Source: Altericroceibacterium indicum
GTDB lineage: Bacteria > Pseudomonadota > Alphaproteobacteria > Sphingomonadales > Sphingomonadaceae
DNA length: 64,000 bases
Direction of reading: 5' to 3'
Assembly: GCF_009828105.1 (NCBI RefSeq)
Contig: NZ_WTYQ01000003.1
Coordinates: 372,001 to 436,000, forward strand
The position numbers and the translations under genes were made by a program. The notes under the pieces are model-generated. The model was given only the letters and a program-made list of their open reading frames with translations. It was not told the origin of the DNA and ran no database searches. Below are positions 53,505 through 62,045 of this stretch, piece after piece. Within the stretch, counting starts at the first letter, position 1. Each line of letters starts with the position of its first letter.

Positions 53505-54355
53505 TCGGAGAGAGTCGCCAGTAGATCAACTTCGCACAGGACAAGCAGGAATTCAGTTTCCGCACTTTCGGCTTCGGCAGGCTCGCCATCGAGCAGCATC
53601 TCCAGTGGCTCACCCGACAGGTTACGCAATTGAAGGCGCGTGACTAAGCCCAGATCATCATGGGGGCCTGCACGGAAGTTGCGGCGCAATAAGGCGAAAC
53701 CCTGGGTAACATAGTCGCCAATATTCTCTGCCCGGTAACCAGATAGCTGAATACCATCATTGGTGGGCGTGAGCATGATCAACGGATAGCCTGCCGCCCG
53801 GCCAAGCTGCGGCTCAGCACAGGTGACGGTGGGGGCGTTGAGCGATTTATCAAGCGCATCGGCAGCCCCTTCAGCCATGCCGCGAATATCTATATGCCGC
53901 ATCGCTTCACGCACATCGTTCCACGCCGTAGCCGGCCCCGCTAAAAGACCTGCCAGCGCATCGCCCTGTGAACAGCGCACAATGCCGGGGCGCACCTTCT
54001 GCATATCGCCTTTGGCGGCTCTCTCAAGCACGTCCGCCATTTCGGTATCGCCGTGCAACCGATGGTAGAGAATATTCATCGTGCCGCCCGGCAGGACAAG
54101 AATCGCGCCTTCCCAGCCATACAGGGCAGTGATCAACGCATTGGTTGTTCCATCACCGGCAAACACGACCACGGTTTCAATTCCGGCTTCCCGAAGCTCT
54201 TCAACTTTCGGTAAGTCGTCATCAGGAAAGCAAATATGCCGCGTGATCGTAAAACCCGCTTTTCCGCAGCAATTCTGCATCATCTCAACAGCGCAATCAT
54301 CATTGCTGCCGCTTGCAGCATTTGTGACCACCCAGATGGCATTCGTCTGATTCAT
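53501..54355 (-). CDS. Second DAGKc-family lipid kinase-like protein
   Basis: A protein of 284 residues. VVTNAASGSNDD near 9-20, AGDGTTNAL at 66-74 (a GDGT site with Ala in place of the first Gly of GGDGT), and VLPGGTMNILYHRL at 87-100 mark the DAGKc fold. The C-terminal half is the beta-sandwich of the family. It probably phosphorylates diacylglycerol or a sphingoid base. It is coupled to a phosphoesterase gene downstream. Confidence 0.85.
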   Translation of the reverse strand: MNQTNAIWVVTNAASGSNDDCAVEMMQNCCGKAGFTITRHICFPDDDLPKVEELREAGIETVVVFAGDGTTNALITALYGWEGAILVLPGGTMNILYHRLHGDTEMADVLERAAKGDMQKVRPGIVRCSQGDALAGLLAGPATAWNDVREAMRHIDIRGMAEGAADALDKSLNAPTVTCAEPQLGRAAGYPLIMLTPTNDGIQLSGYRAENIGDYVTQGFALLRRNFRAGPHDDLGLVTRLQLRNLSGEPLEMLLDGEPAEAESAETEFLLVLCEVDLLATLSE

Positions 54356-54392
54356 GTCGATGTAGTGCTTTAAAGAGGCAAGAGGTTCCCGA

Positions 54393-54659
54393 TCATACGC
54401 GGTGGCTTAGAATAAGCCAGCCGGCGAGACCGTTTACTATCGTATAGCCTACATAGCCCCAGACCCAATTTTCATACCCCCCGCCAACCAGCAGCATCGC
54501 CCCCAGCAGAATCAGAAATTCGATGAAAAGGCTGAAATTCATTCCCAGCCTGTCAGTCAGCCATTGGCGCTGCCAGATCATGGGGTGGCGGGTTTCCAAC
54601 ACGGCCTTGTGAACCGCAAAATTGCCGATTCCGAGGCAGAAGATCACTATTAAAGCCAT
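54393..54659 (-). CDS. Small membrane protein, unknown function
   Basis: A protein of 88 residues with three hydrophobic segments: MALIVIFCLGIGNFAVHKAV, FSLFIEFLILLGAMLLVGGG, and VWGYVGYTIVNGLAGWLIL. A HPMIWQRQWLTDRLG loop lies between the first two. I recognise it as a sphingomonad-type uncharacterised protein. It precedes the DAGK-like gene by 37 bases on the same strand. Confidence 0.65.
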   Translation of the reverse strand: MALIVIFCLGIGNFAVHKAVLETRHPMIWQRQWLTDRLGMNFSLFIEFLILLGAMLLVGGGYENWVWGYVGYTIVNGLAGWLILSHRV

Positions 54660-54815
54660 TTCCTATGCAGTGTGCCTTAACATTCGTCGGTTGCCAATTG
54701 CGCTTCGCCGGGAATCGAATGGATTTGGTCGGAACCGCACATCGCTTGTCGTCGAACAAAGATTACTGATCGAATCTTGCGCGAAAGCCCTCACAAACAG
54801 GCCTAATCATACTCC

Positions 54816-54859
54816 TGCATCACGGTTCACATATCCAGTCCCATGCGGATCGTGATGCA
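54816..54859 (+). promoter_or_regulatory. Long-range hairpin just before urcA ribosome site
   Basis: TGCATCACG (54816-54824) and CGTGATGCA (54851-54859) pair perfectly, with ATCC / GGAT pairing inside. The AGGAGGAG ribosome site begins a few bases later. Confidence 0.45.
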
Positions 54860-54877
54860 CCAAAAGGAGGAGATACC

Positions 54878-55171
54878 ATGAAAATTCACAGTCTGATACT
54901 CGCCGCTGCTGCAGCCGCAACGGTTTTTGCAACCCCAGCAATGGCCCGCCCTGCTGCCTTTGTAAAAGTTACCGATCTACAATTGACGACAGCTGAAGGT
55001 CAGGCAGAATTGCAGAAGCGCCTTAACAAGGCCGCGCATAAAGTATGCCTTTATGATTCACGGGGGCAACTCAACACTCCAGCACAGGAATCCGCTTGTT
55101 TTCGTCAAACTCGCAAGGATGTGCAGGTGCTGGTTGCAGAACTCACTTCCAAAGAAAAACTGGGCGGATGA
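54878..55171 (+). CDS. UrcA family protein
   Basis: A secreted protein of 97 residues. Signal peptide MKIHSLILAAAAAATVFATP ends with MARP. The body has VKVTDLQLTTAEGQAELQKR and a Cys pair in KVCLYDS and SACFRQ, typical of UrcA (DUF) proteins in sphingomonads. Function unknown. A very strong AGGAGG ribosome site and a leader hairpin precede it. Confidence 0.88.
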   Translation: MKIHSLILAAAAAATVFATPAMARPAAFVKVTDLQLTTAEGQAELQKRLNKAAHKVCLYDSRGQLNTPAQESACFRQTRKDVQVLVAELTSKEKLGG

Positions 55172-55265
55172 AAACAACCAGTCCAACGCCATAGCGGGCG
55201 CTTGGCAAAGTTGCTGGCGCCCAAAGCGTTGTTCAAAGCGAATAAACGAGCCTGGGCCTGTGCCC

Positions 55266-55580
55266 CTATGTTCGTATGAGATTCAGTCTGGGCCCAACAG
55301 TCAGAATGACCGGCCAAATCAAAGTATCGATAATATCACGCATACTTTGCCAATAATCATATCGGCCACCGTTTTCATAGACATAGAGAAAGTCTACGAT
55401 TTCACCGATGAACGACAAGCCGATCACTGTAAACAACATGCGCTTGTCGCCAAATCGTCCGCGCGTGAAAATTTGAACTGTTATAAAGGTGAACAACCCG
55501 GCATGGATATACATCGCATCCCGGGATATGTTTGTTATCTCTAGCAACCAGATTTTACTATCATGGAACGCTACGATCAT
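55266..55580 (-). CDS. Small membrane protein coupled to a LytTR regulator
   Basis: A protein of 104 residues with about three hydrophobic segments (MYIHAGLFTFITVQIF, MLFTVIGLSFIGEIVDFLYV, and IIDTLIWPVILTVGP) and acidic residues inside or beside the second helix. I do not recognise it. Its start overlaps the regulator's stop by 4 bases, so it forms a three-gene unit with the histidine kinase and regulator. It might be their target or a sensory partner. Confidence 0.65.
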   Translation of the reverse strand: MIVAFHDSKIWLLEITNISRDAMYIHAGLFTFITVQIFTRGRFGDKRMLFTVIGLSFIGEIVDFLYVYENGGRYDYWQSMRDIIDTLIWPVILTVGPRLNLIRT

Positions 55581-56317
55581 CGCCCTGCCATTGTTTTGAC
55601 CTTACGCAGATAGGTTCTCCCTATTCGCAAGGCTTCGCCATTTTCCAGTTCGGCGCACCAAACGCCTAAACCTTCATGACGCAAACCGCGGATGAAGTCT
55701 TTACGTAGGATCGTCGAGCGGTGAATACGTATGAAGCGCGAGGGATCGAGCCTTTCTTCAAGCCCGGCAATGGTTTGCAGCAGGAGATAGCTGTTCTCAC
55801 CCACATGCAGCCGCACGTAATCGCGTTCTGCATCGATCTGATCGACCTGCCTGGCTTCGATCCGCAGTAATTCTGAACGGTGCGGCACCCAGAACTCATC
55901 AAGCCAAGCGCTGGCCACTTCACGCTTCTTCCCGCGGCTCACCACAGCGCGAGCAATGGCACGTTCCAGCCGTTCACTGCCAACCGGCTTCAGAACATAA
56001 TCCACCGCTTCCAGATCGAAGGCTTCGACCGCAAAATCATCATGCGCCGTCACGAAAATAACCGCAGGGTTGCGGTCAGACTGGCCCAGCTCGCGCGCCA
56101 CGGCAAGGCCATCCATACCCGGCATCGTCATATCCAGAAGCAACAGATCGGGCTTCAATTTTTCCGCCAGCCGCAAGGCTGATGCACCATCGCTCGCTGT
56201 TCCGACGACGGAGATTCCGTCCAGTTCCGCACAGATCACCTGCATTCTTTCAATCGCAAGCGGTTCGTCATCGACAATCAATGTGCGAAGTGGTGCATCC
56301 TCGCTGAAATCATTCAT
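55577..56317 (-). CDS. LytTR-family response regulator
   Basis: A protein of 246 residues. Receiver domain: IVDDEPLAIERM (Asp16, Asp17), LLLDMTMPGMDG (phosphoacceptor Asp62), Thr90 and Lys110. C-terminal LytTR DNA-binding domain: IDAERDYVRLHVGENSYLLL, and FIRIHRSTILRKDFIRGL. It is paired with the LytS-type kinase upstream by a 4-base overlap. Confidence 0.93.
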   Translation of the reverse strand: MNDFSEDAPLRTLIVDDEPLAIERMQVICAELDGISVVGTASDGASALRLAEKLKPDLLLLDMTMPGMDGLAVARELGQSDRNPAVIFVTAHDDFAVEAFDLEAVDYVLKPVGSERLERAIARAVVSRGKKREVASAWLDEFWVPHRSELLRIEARQVDQIDAERDYVRLHVGENSYLLLQTIAGLEERLDPSRFIRIHRSTILRKDFIRGLRHEGLGVWCAELENGEALRIGRTYLRKVKTMAGR

Positions 56318-57564
56318 GAATCATGTCCCTCTACCCCGATCAGGGGAATACGAATATGGGTGGCATAGCCGGTAGGGGTTGGCCCTGAGACAATGCTGGC
56401 CTGATTGCCAAACCGTGCTTCAAGCCGTTCGCGCACATTGGCAAGGCCAATTCCATGGCCTTCAGTCGCCACTGCCTGCGCCGCTGCGCTGGTCTTGCCA
56501 TCATCCTCCACGGTCAAAACAAGCCGACCATATTCCTCCCGGGCAGACAGAGTCAGCGTGACCTTGCCTGACGAGGTGGCAATGGCGTGTTTCACTGAAT
56601 TTTCGACCAGCGGCTGAAGAATCATGCCCGGCACTTTCGCATCGGCAATCTCATCAGGAAGATCATATTCAGGCTTCAAGCGGGTTGGGAATCGAACGGA
56701 TTCAATGTCGAGATAGAGCCGCTGCAGGCCAAACTCATCACGGACGGAGACATCAGCTGTCGGGTCTTCTGCCAGACTGTAGCGATAGAAGGTCGACAGC
56801 ATCTGGATCATTCGCTCTGCCTGCTGGGTCTTGCCGGTCAACACCAGCGCCGACAAGGAATTGAGCGTGTTGAAGAGGAAATGCGGATTCACCTGATAGC
56901 GCAGGCTGCGTAACTCAGCCGCTTTGGCAGCACGCCTGTAGGTCCCCTCTCGCCGTTCAGCTGCTTGCGCTTTCTGGCCGGTCAGCAGTGCCAGATAGAC
57001 CGCACACCAGGTCAGCATCATGAAATAGCGACCAAAAGCCACCTCGGTTAATTGCTGCGTCGCCCCTTCTGCCTGCCGTTTTTGGTCGATCGTGATAGCG
57101 CCGCCCGGCGGGGCTTCTCCGGGCATTCCTGAACTGCCACCTGCCGAGGCTCCCGGCAGATAAAGCAAGATATCTCCGCTCTCATTGCGGCGCATTTCCA
57201 TACCTTCACGCTCTGCCACGCGCGCCAATATACGTTCTTCCATATCAACGAATGCCAGCCGGTTGGCTTCAGCCAGCGCCAAAGCGACAGGAGCCGATGC
57301 AAGCAATGCCACAACAATCTTGACCCATTGTGCCTTGCCATCAAACAGGCGCAGCACCAGCCACAGGCCCAGCGTGATCGCGATGCCAGCGAAAGTTGCC
57401 AGCAAGCGTCGCCACAACAATTCCTCGGCATAGCCAAGGTCGAGCATATCGGCCCGGAGCGTTGTCAGAAGAAAATAGCAGAGCCAGAGCCCGCAAATCG
57501 AAGCGAGAACCGTCTTGAAGGGAACTCTGGCGATATGTTCGTCAGATTTTGTGGACTTTTCCAT
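56314..57564 (-). CDS. LytS/YehU-type sensor histidine kinase
   Basis: A protein of 416 residues. Two N-terminal helices (FKTVLASICGLWLCYFLLTT, and LATFAGIAITLGLWLVLRLF), a further helix near 85-100, a Gly/Pro-rich loop, another helix near 180-196, then the His_kinase domain: LRYQVNPHFLFNTLNSLSAL (His228) and HATPase with GIGLANVRERLEARFG. It senses an unknown signal at the membrane and phosphorylates the adjacent LytTR regulator. Confidence 0.92.
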   Translation of the reverse strand: MEKSTKSDEHIARVPFKTVLASICGLWLCYFLLTTLRADMLDLGYAEELLWRRLLATFAGIAITLGLWLVLRLFDGKAQWVKIVVALLASAPVALALAEANRLAFVDMEERILARVAEREGMEMRRNESGDILLYLPGASAGGSSGMPGEAPPGGAITIDQKRQAEGATQQLTEVAFGRYFMMLTWCAVYLALLTGQKAQAAERREGTYRRAAKAAELRSLRYQVNPHFLFNTLNSLSALVLTGKTQQAERMIQMLSTFYRYSLAEDPTADVSVRDEFGLQRLYLDIESVRFPTRLKPEYDLPDEIADAKVPGMILQPLVENSVKHAIATSSGKVTLTLSAREEYGRLVLTVEDDGKTSAAAQAVATEGHGIGLANVRERLEARFGNQASIVSGPTPTGYATHIRIPLIGVEGHDS

Positions 57565-57633
57565 CCGCCCAACATAGCCCGCTAAAGGCCCGGAGCGCCA
57601 TGATTATGGTCGACGCGCATAAACCATTGGTCG

Positions 57634-57665
57634 AAAAGGGAAGGCACCTTTGCACCTCCCCTTTT
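57634..57665 (-). terminator. Terminator after class I fumarase gene
   Basis: On the minus strand a 10-bp stem with three G-T pairs (GGGGAGGTGC / GTGCCTTCCC), AAAG loop, preceded by AAAA and followed by TTTT. Confidence 0.7.
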
Positions 57666-57675
57666 CCAGCATATT

Positions 57676-59202
57676 TTACGCTTTTTCGAGCAAATGCTCT
57701 TTGGCGATCTTGTCCCGCCAATGAAGCGGGGCGAGGGTGTGGACATTCTGCCCTTCGCTATCCACTGCCACTGTGACCGGCATATCCTTCACGGTGAATT
57801 CGTAGATCGCTTCCATGCCGAGATCTTCAAAGCCCACCACTTTGGCTTCCTTGATCGCACGGCTGACGAGATAGGCAGCGCCGCCCACGGCCATCAGATA
57901 GGCGACCTTGTGCTTGGCAATCACATCCACTGCACCGCGGCCACGTTCCGCTTTCCCGATCATGGCGAGAAGGCCAAGATCAAGCATCATATCGGTAAAG
58001 GAATCCATCCGCGTGGCCGTTGTTGGGCCTGCCGGGCCAACCACTTCATCCATCACCGGATCGACCGGGCCGACATAATAGATCGCCCGTCCCTTGAATT
58101 CGACTGGCAATTCTTCACCGCGCGCCAGCATGTCCTGAATCCGCTTATGCGCCGCATCGCGGCCTGTCAGCATGGCGCCGTTCAAAAGCAAGCGATCGCC
58201 TGCCTTCCAGCTTTGCACCACTTCAGGCGTCAATTCATCCAGATTCACGCGCTTGGCATTGGCATCGGGCGCCCAGCTTACCTTGGGCCAAGCATCCAGA
58301 TCGGGCTGCGGAATGAAGCTGGGGCCTGAACCGTCCAGCGTGAAATGCGCATGGCGCGTGGCCGCGCAATTCGGAATCATCGCCACAGGCTTGCCGGCAG
58401 CATGGCATGGCCAGTCCTTGATTTTCACATCCAGCACAGTGGACAGGCCACCAAGGCCCTGCGCACCGATACCCAATGCATTCACCTTGTCGAAAATCTC
58501 GATGCGGAGCGCTTCAATATCGTTCTGCGGCCCGCGCTGTTTCAACTGGCCCATATCGATAGGGTCCATCAGACTTTCTTTGGCAAGCTTCACGCAATGC
58601 TCAGCCGTGCCGCCAATCCCGATGCCCAGCATACCAGGTGGGCACCAGCCAGCGCCCATCTGCGGAATCATCTCAAGCACCCAATCGACGATATTGTCGG
58701 AAGGATTCATCATTTTGAACTTGGATTTGTTCTCGCTGCCACCACCCTTGGCGGCCACATCGATCGAAAGCGTATTGCCCGGCACCATTTCGACAGACAG
58801 CACGCAAGGCGTGTTGTCGCGCGTGTTGCGACGGGTGAAAGCGGGGTCAGCCAGAATCGAGGCGCGCAGCCGGTTGTCGGCATTGGTGTAAGCACGGCGC
58901 ACACCTTCATCGACGACTTCCTGCAACGGCAGTTTCGAATCAAGGCGGCAATCCTGCCCCCATTTGATGAAGACATTCACGATGCCAGTATCCTGACAGA
59001 TCGGTCGATGGCCTTCTGCACACATGCGGCTATTGGTCAAAATCTGCGCAATTGCGTCTTTTGCCGCCGGGTTGGCTTCTGCATCATGCGCTTCACCCAA
59101 CGCTTTGATGTAGTCCATAGGATGGTAATAAGAGATATATTGGAGGGCATCAGCGATGCTCTCAATCAGATCATTTTCACGAATGGTCACCATGTCGCTC
59201 AT
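57676..59202 (-). CDS. fumA: Fumarate hydratase class I
   Basis: An iron-sulfur fumarase of about 508 residues for the TCA cycle. Conserved Cys appear in RPICQDTGIVNVF, GAGWCPPGMLGIGIGG and IPNCAATRHAHF, the expected 4Fe-4S ligands. The C-terminal domain has PVDPVMDEVVGPAGPTTATR and AVGGAAYLVSRAIKEAKVV. The start is ATG at 59202 (MSDMVTIREND); another at 59193 is possible. It depends on Fe-S assembly, supplied by the suf operon in this window. Confidence 0.95.
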   Translation of the reverse strand: MSDMVTIRENDLIESIADALQYISYYHPMDYIKALGEAHDAEANPAAKDAIAQILTNSRMCAEGHRPICQDTGIVNVFIKWGQDCRLDSKLPLQEVVDEGVRRAYTNADNRLRASILADPAFTRRNTRDNTPCVLSVEMVPGNTLSIDVAAKGGGSENKSKFKMMNPSDNIVDWVLEMIPQMGAGWCPPGMLGIGIGGTAEHCVKLAKESLMDPIDMGQLKQRGPQNDIEALRIEIFDKVNALGIGAQGLGGLSTVLDVKIKDWPCHAAGKPVAMIPNCAATRHAHFTLDGSGPSFIPQPDLDAWPKVSWAPDANAKRVNLDELTPEVVQSWKAGDRLLLNGAMLTGRDAAHKRIQDMLARGEELPVEFKGRAIYYVGPVDPVMDEVVGPAGPTTATRMDSFTDMMLDLGLLAMIGKAERGRGAVDVIAKHKVAYLMAVGGAAYLVSRAIKEAKVVGFEDLGMEAIYEFTVKDMPVTVAVDSEGQNVHTLAPLHWRDKIAKEHLLEKA

Positions 59203-59330
59203 CGAAGCAGCACTCCTCCTAGTCGATTGGGAAGCCCCATAAGCCTGCTTTACCCCTATGGTCAAAGCGCTTGGCCTCGCTGGCTTGAGGGCTTAAAGCG
59301 GCAGCGCCAGCCAACAAGAGAGTTTTTACT

Positions 59331-59939
59331 GTGACCATCGTCGAAGAAAGCCCGAAGAACACACCCTTTGCCACAGCACGCAAAGCGATGATTGATAGCC
59401 AGTTGCGCACCAGCGGCGTCAACACCGAATGGGTATTGAAGCGCATGAGTGCCGTTGCACGCGAAGATTTCGTGCCTGAATCTGCCAAAAGCGTCGCCTA
59501 TATGGACCGCGCTGTGCCATTGGGTGACGGCAAATATCTCGCTGCGCCGGTGGTGCAGGGGACCATGCTTCAGGAAGCCAACCCGCAAATGTCCGACAAG
59601 GCTCTGCTTGTCGATGGTGGCAGCGGCTACCTTGCGGAACTTCTGCGCCCATTGGTTGCATCGCTTGATGTGGTCAGTGCCGAAAATGCTGTTGCCGGAA
59701 CCGTTCCGTCACGAGGTTATGATCTTGTGCTGATTGACGGCGCCGTAGAACATCTGCCGGAAGCGCTCGTCACGCAACTTGCCGATGATGCCCGTGTGAT
59801 CACCGGATATATGCTGAACGGCGTGACCCGTATCGCGACCGGCCGCAAAGCAGCCGATGAAGTGGCGCTGCTGCCGATTGCCGAAATCGGGGTACCGGTT
59901 CTGCCAGAATTTAACAAAGCGAAAGCCTGGAGCTTCTAA
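59331..59939 (+). CDS. PCMT-family methyltransferase (protein-L-isoaspartate type)
   Basis: A protein of 202 residues related to protein-L-isoaspartate O-methyltransferase. It has ARKAMIDSQLRTSGV and REDFVPESAK, then PVVQGTMLQEANP and an SAM motif DGGSGYLAELL in place of the usual GxGSGY. DLVLIDGAVEHLPEAL matches a later motif. The family repairs isoaspartyl damage with SAM. The altered motif and short length leave activity open. It lies 38 bases upstream of tolC. Confidence 0.82.
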   Translation: MTIVEESPKNTPFATARKAMIDSQLRTSGVNTEWVLKRMSAVAREDFVPESAKSVAYMDRAVPLGDGKYLAAPVVQGTMLQEANPQMSDKALLVDGGSGYLAELLRPLVASLDVVSAENAVAGTVPSRGYDLVLIDGAVEHLPEALVTQLADDARVITGYMLNGVTRIATGRKAADEVALLPIAEIGVPVLPEFNKAKAWSF

Positions 59940-59977
59940 ATATGCGTGGGGGAGGGTGTCTGAAAAAAGGAAAAATT

Positions 59978-61420
59978 ATGCGTTTCATTGCACCGGGCCT
60001 GATCGGGGCCGGGTTTGCAATCGCATCTCCAGCACAGGCGGATACGCTTGAAGACGCCCTCGTCGCTGCTTACGAAACCAATCCTACACTGCAAGCGGCC
60101 CGGGCAGACCTTCGCGCTACGGATGAGAATGTTCCCATTCAGCGTTCGTCCGGCCTGCCATCGGTTAATGGCAGCAGCCAATATACCGAATTTCTCAAGC
60201 AATCCTCCGCATCTTTCACCGCGCCTGACCGCTCCGTTTCAGGCAATGTCGATCTGTCTGTACCGCTCTATTCAGGCGGTGCGGTGAAGAATTCGATTCG
60301 CGCAGCCAAGACCAGGGTTGTGGCCGGTCGCGCTGATCTGCGTGCAACCGAAAGCAGTGTCTTCAATCAGGTTGTTGCGGCCTATATGGATGTTGTTCTC
60401 AATGAAGCGCTGGTCAGCCTGTCGCGCAACAATGTCGATGTGCTGACCGTCAACCTTCAGGCGACGAGCGACCGGTTTGAAATTGGTGATTTGACCAGAA
60501 CCGATGTTGCGCAATCCGAATCCCGCTTGGCGATTGCCCGTGGCAATCTGGAAAGCGCAGAAGCCAATCTGATCAATGCACGCGAGACTTACATTCAATT
60601 GGTCGGCAAGGCTCCGGTTGATTTGCAGCCGCCACCTCCATTGCCGAATCTTCCCGAAGACGTGCAAACCGCTGTTGCTGTTGCGCTGGAAAACAACCCC
60701 GACATTGCCGGTGCGCAGGAAAGGGCCAAGGCTGCCGGTTACGACATTGACGTTGCCGGAGCAGGCCGAGCCCCGAAAATCTCTGCTTTCGCCGGGGGTA
60801 ATTACACAAACTACCTCGACACTTTAGGCGGTGTTGTTGGTGCGGGTTCCATTGCTCAGGCGCAAACATCTGCGCAGGCAGGCATTCAGCTTTCCATCCC
60901 CATCTTCCAAGGCGGTCTCCCGGCCGCTCAGCAGCGGCAAGCGCAGGCGCGTGCATCGCAGGCCTTAGAGCAGACTATTGCCACAGAACGCCAGGTCATC
61001 GCGCAAACCCGTGCGTCCTATGCCAGTTGGCGCGCGGCCAATCAGATCATTCAATCCAACCTCAGTGCCGTTTCTACCGCAGAGCTGAGCCTCGAAGGCG
61101 TGAAGGCCGAAAATTCCGTCGGCAATCGCACCATTCTCGATATTCTTAACGCACAGCAGGAATTGCTGAGCGCACAGATCGATCTGGTGACAGCTCGGCG
61201 CAATGCCTATGTCGCCGGTTTCTCTCTCCTGGCAGCAATGGGGCAGGTGGAAGCCCGCGATCTGGGGCTGGGTGAAGACACCACACTGTATGATCCTGTC
61301 GCCAATTATAAGCGTGTCCGGCACCGTATATGGGACTGGGATCGTGACCCTGATCCTGCTGCTCAATCTACGCGCACCGTTGACATCCCGGCACAAGGCG
61401 GTGACATTCCCGGAGATTAA
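59978..61420 (+). CDS. tolC: TolC-family outer-membrane export channel
   Basis: A protein of about 480 residues. Signal peptide MRFIAPGLIGAGFAIASPAQ, cleavage near AQAD. Two long helical repeats follow (DTLEDALVAAYETNPTLQAA, and IGDLTRTDVAQSESRLAIAR, then AQTRASYASWRAANQIIQSN, VGNRTILDILNAQQELLSAQ). TolC trimers form the outer part of efflux pumps and type I secretion. AAGG seven bases before ATG at 59978 supports this start; an upstream ATG at 59942 does not give a signal peptide. Confidence 0.93.
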   Translation: MRFIAPGLIGAGFAIASPAQADTLEDALVAAYETNPTLQAARADLRATDENVPIQRSSGLPSVNGSSQYTEFLKQSSASFTAPDRSVSGNVDLSVPLYSGGAVKNSIRAAKTRVVAGRADLRATESSVFNQVVAAYMDVVLNEALVSLSRNNVDVLTVNLQATSDRFEIGDLTRTDVAQSESRLAIARGNLESAEANLINARETYIQLVGKAPVDLQPPPPLPNLPEDVQTAVAVALENNPDIAGAQERAKAAGYDIDVAGAGRAPKISAFAGGNYTNYLDTLGGVVGAGSIAQAQTSAQAGIQLSIPIFQGGLPAAQQRQAQARASQALEQTIATERQVIAQTRASYASWRAANQIIQSNLSAVSTAELSLEGVKAENSVGNRTILDILNAQQELLSAQIDLVTARRNAYVAGFSLLAAMGQVEARDLGLGEDTTLYDPVANYKRVRHRIWDWDRDPDPAAQSTRTVDIPAQGGDIPGD

Positions 61421-61455
61421 CAGCCATATTAAGCAGACAGATAGGGTCCGGATTA

Positions 61456-61983
61456 ATGAGACAAGAGGGCGAACCCTCGGTCGAGGAAATTCTCGAATCG
61501 ATCAAGAAGGTGATCGCTCGGGATAATCCGGGGCGGATTCCCGCCACGCCGCGTAATCGGCAGTTCGAAGTTCTGTCAGGCACCCATGTGGCTGAAGACA
61601 CTTTGCCTGAGGAAGATGAAGCCGCTGATTCAGTCGAAGCTGAAGAAGTGCTCGACCTGTCCGAGGCAGATGAGTGGTCAGAGGCTGAACAGAACAGTCC
61701 GGCCCAGACAGATTCTGCTGAAACATCAGAACCTCAATCAGATTCGCCGCTGACCCGGCCTGAATCAGCCAGTTCCATGCGCGAATCCCTGGCTGCTTTG
61801 GCTATGCTGTCACAACCTGGCGCTGGCACTGCCGGGGGCGCGGCAGGCAGCACGTCACTTGAAGATCTGGTCCGTTCGATGCTCCGCCCCATGCTGGCGC
61901 AATGGCTCGATGCCCATTTACCCGCCATCGTTGAACGGATGGTGCAGGATGAAATTGACCGGATCGCCGGAAAAAAGCGCTGA
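61456..61983 (+). CDS. popZ: PopZ-family polar organizer (DUF2497)
   Basis: A protein of 175 residues with PopZ layout: short N-terminal helix PSVEEILESIKKVIARD, a long acidic Pro/Glu/Ser linker with no structure, then C-terminal helices SLEDLVRSMLRPMLAQWLDA and IVERMVQDEIDRIA. In Caulobacter PopZ forms pole-located condensates that hold the ParB-parS complex. It follows tolC by 35 bases, a pattern I recall from sphingomonads. Confidence 0.88.
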   Translation: MRQEGEPSVEEILESIKKVIARDNPGRIPATPRNRQFEVLSGTHVAEDTLPEEDEAADSVEAEEVLDLSEADEWSEAEQNSPAQTDSAETSEPQSDSPLTRPESASSMRESLAALAMLSQPGAGTAGGAAGSTSLEDLVRSMLRPMLAQWLDAHLPAIVERMVQDEIDRIAGKKR

Positions 61984-62045
61984 TTTGAACGGTTGGACAA
62001 GCGGCAGGCTCTTGCCTCAGGCGATGGTCAGGCTACTGTCCGTGC

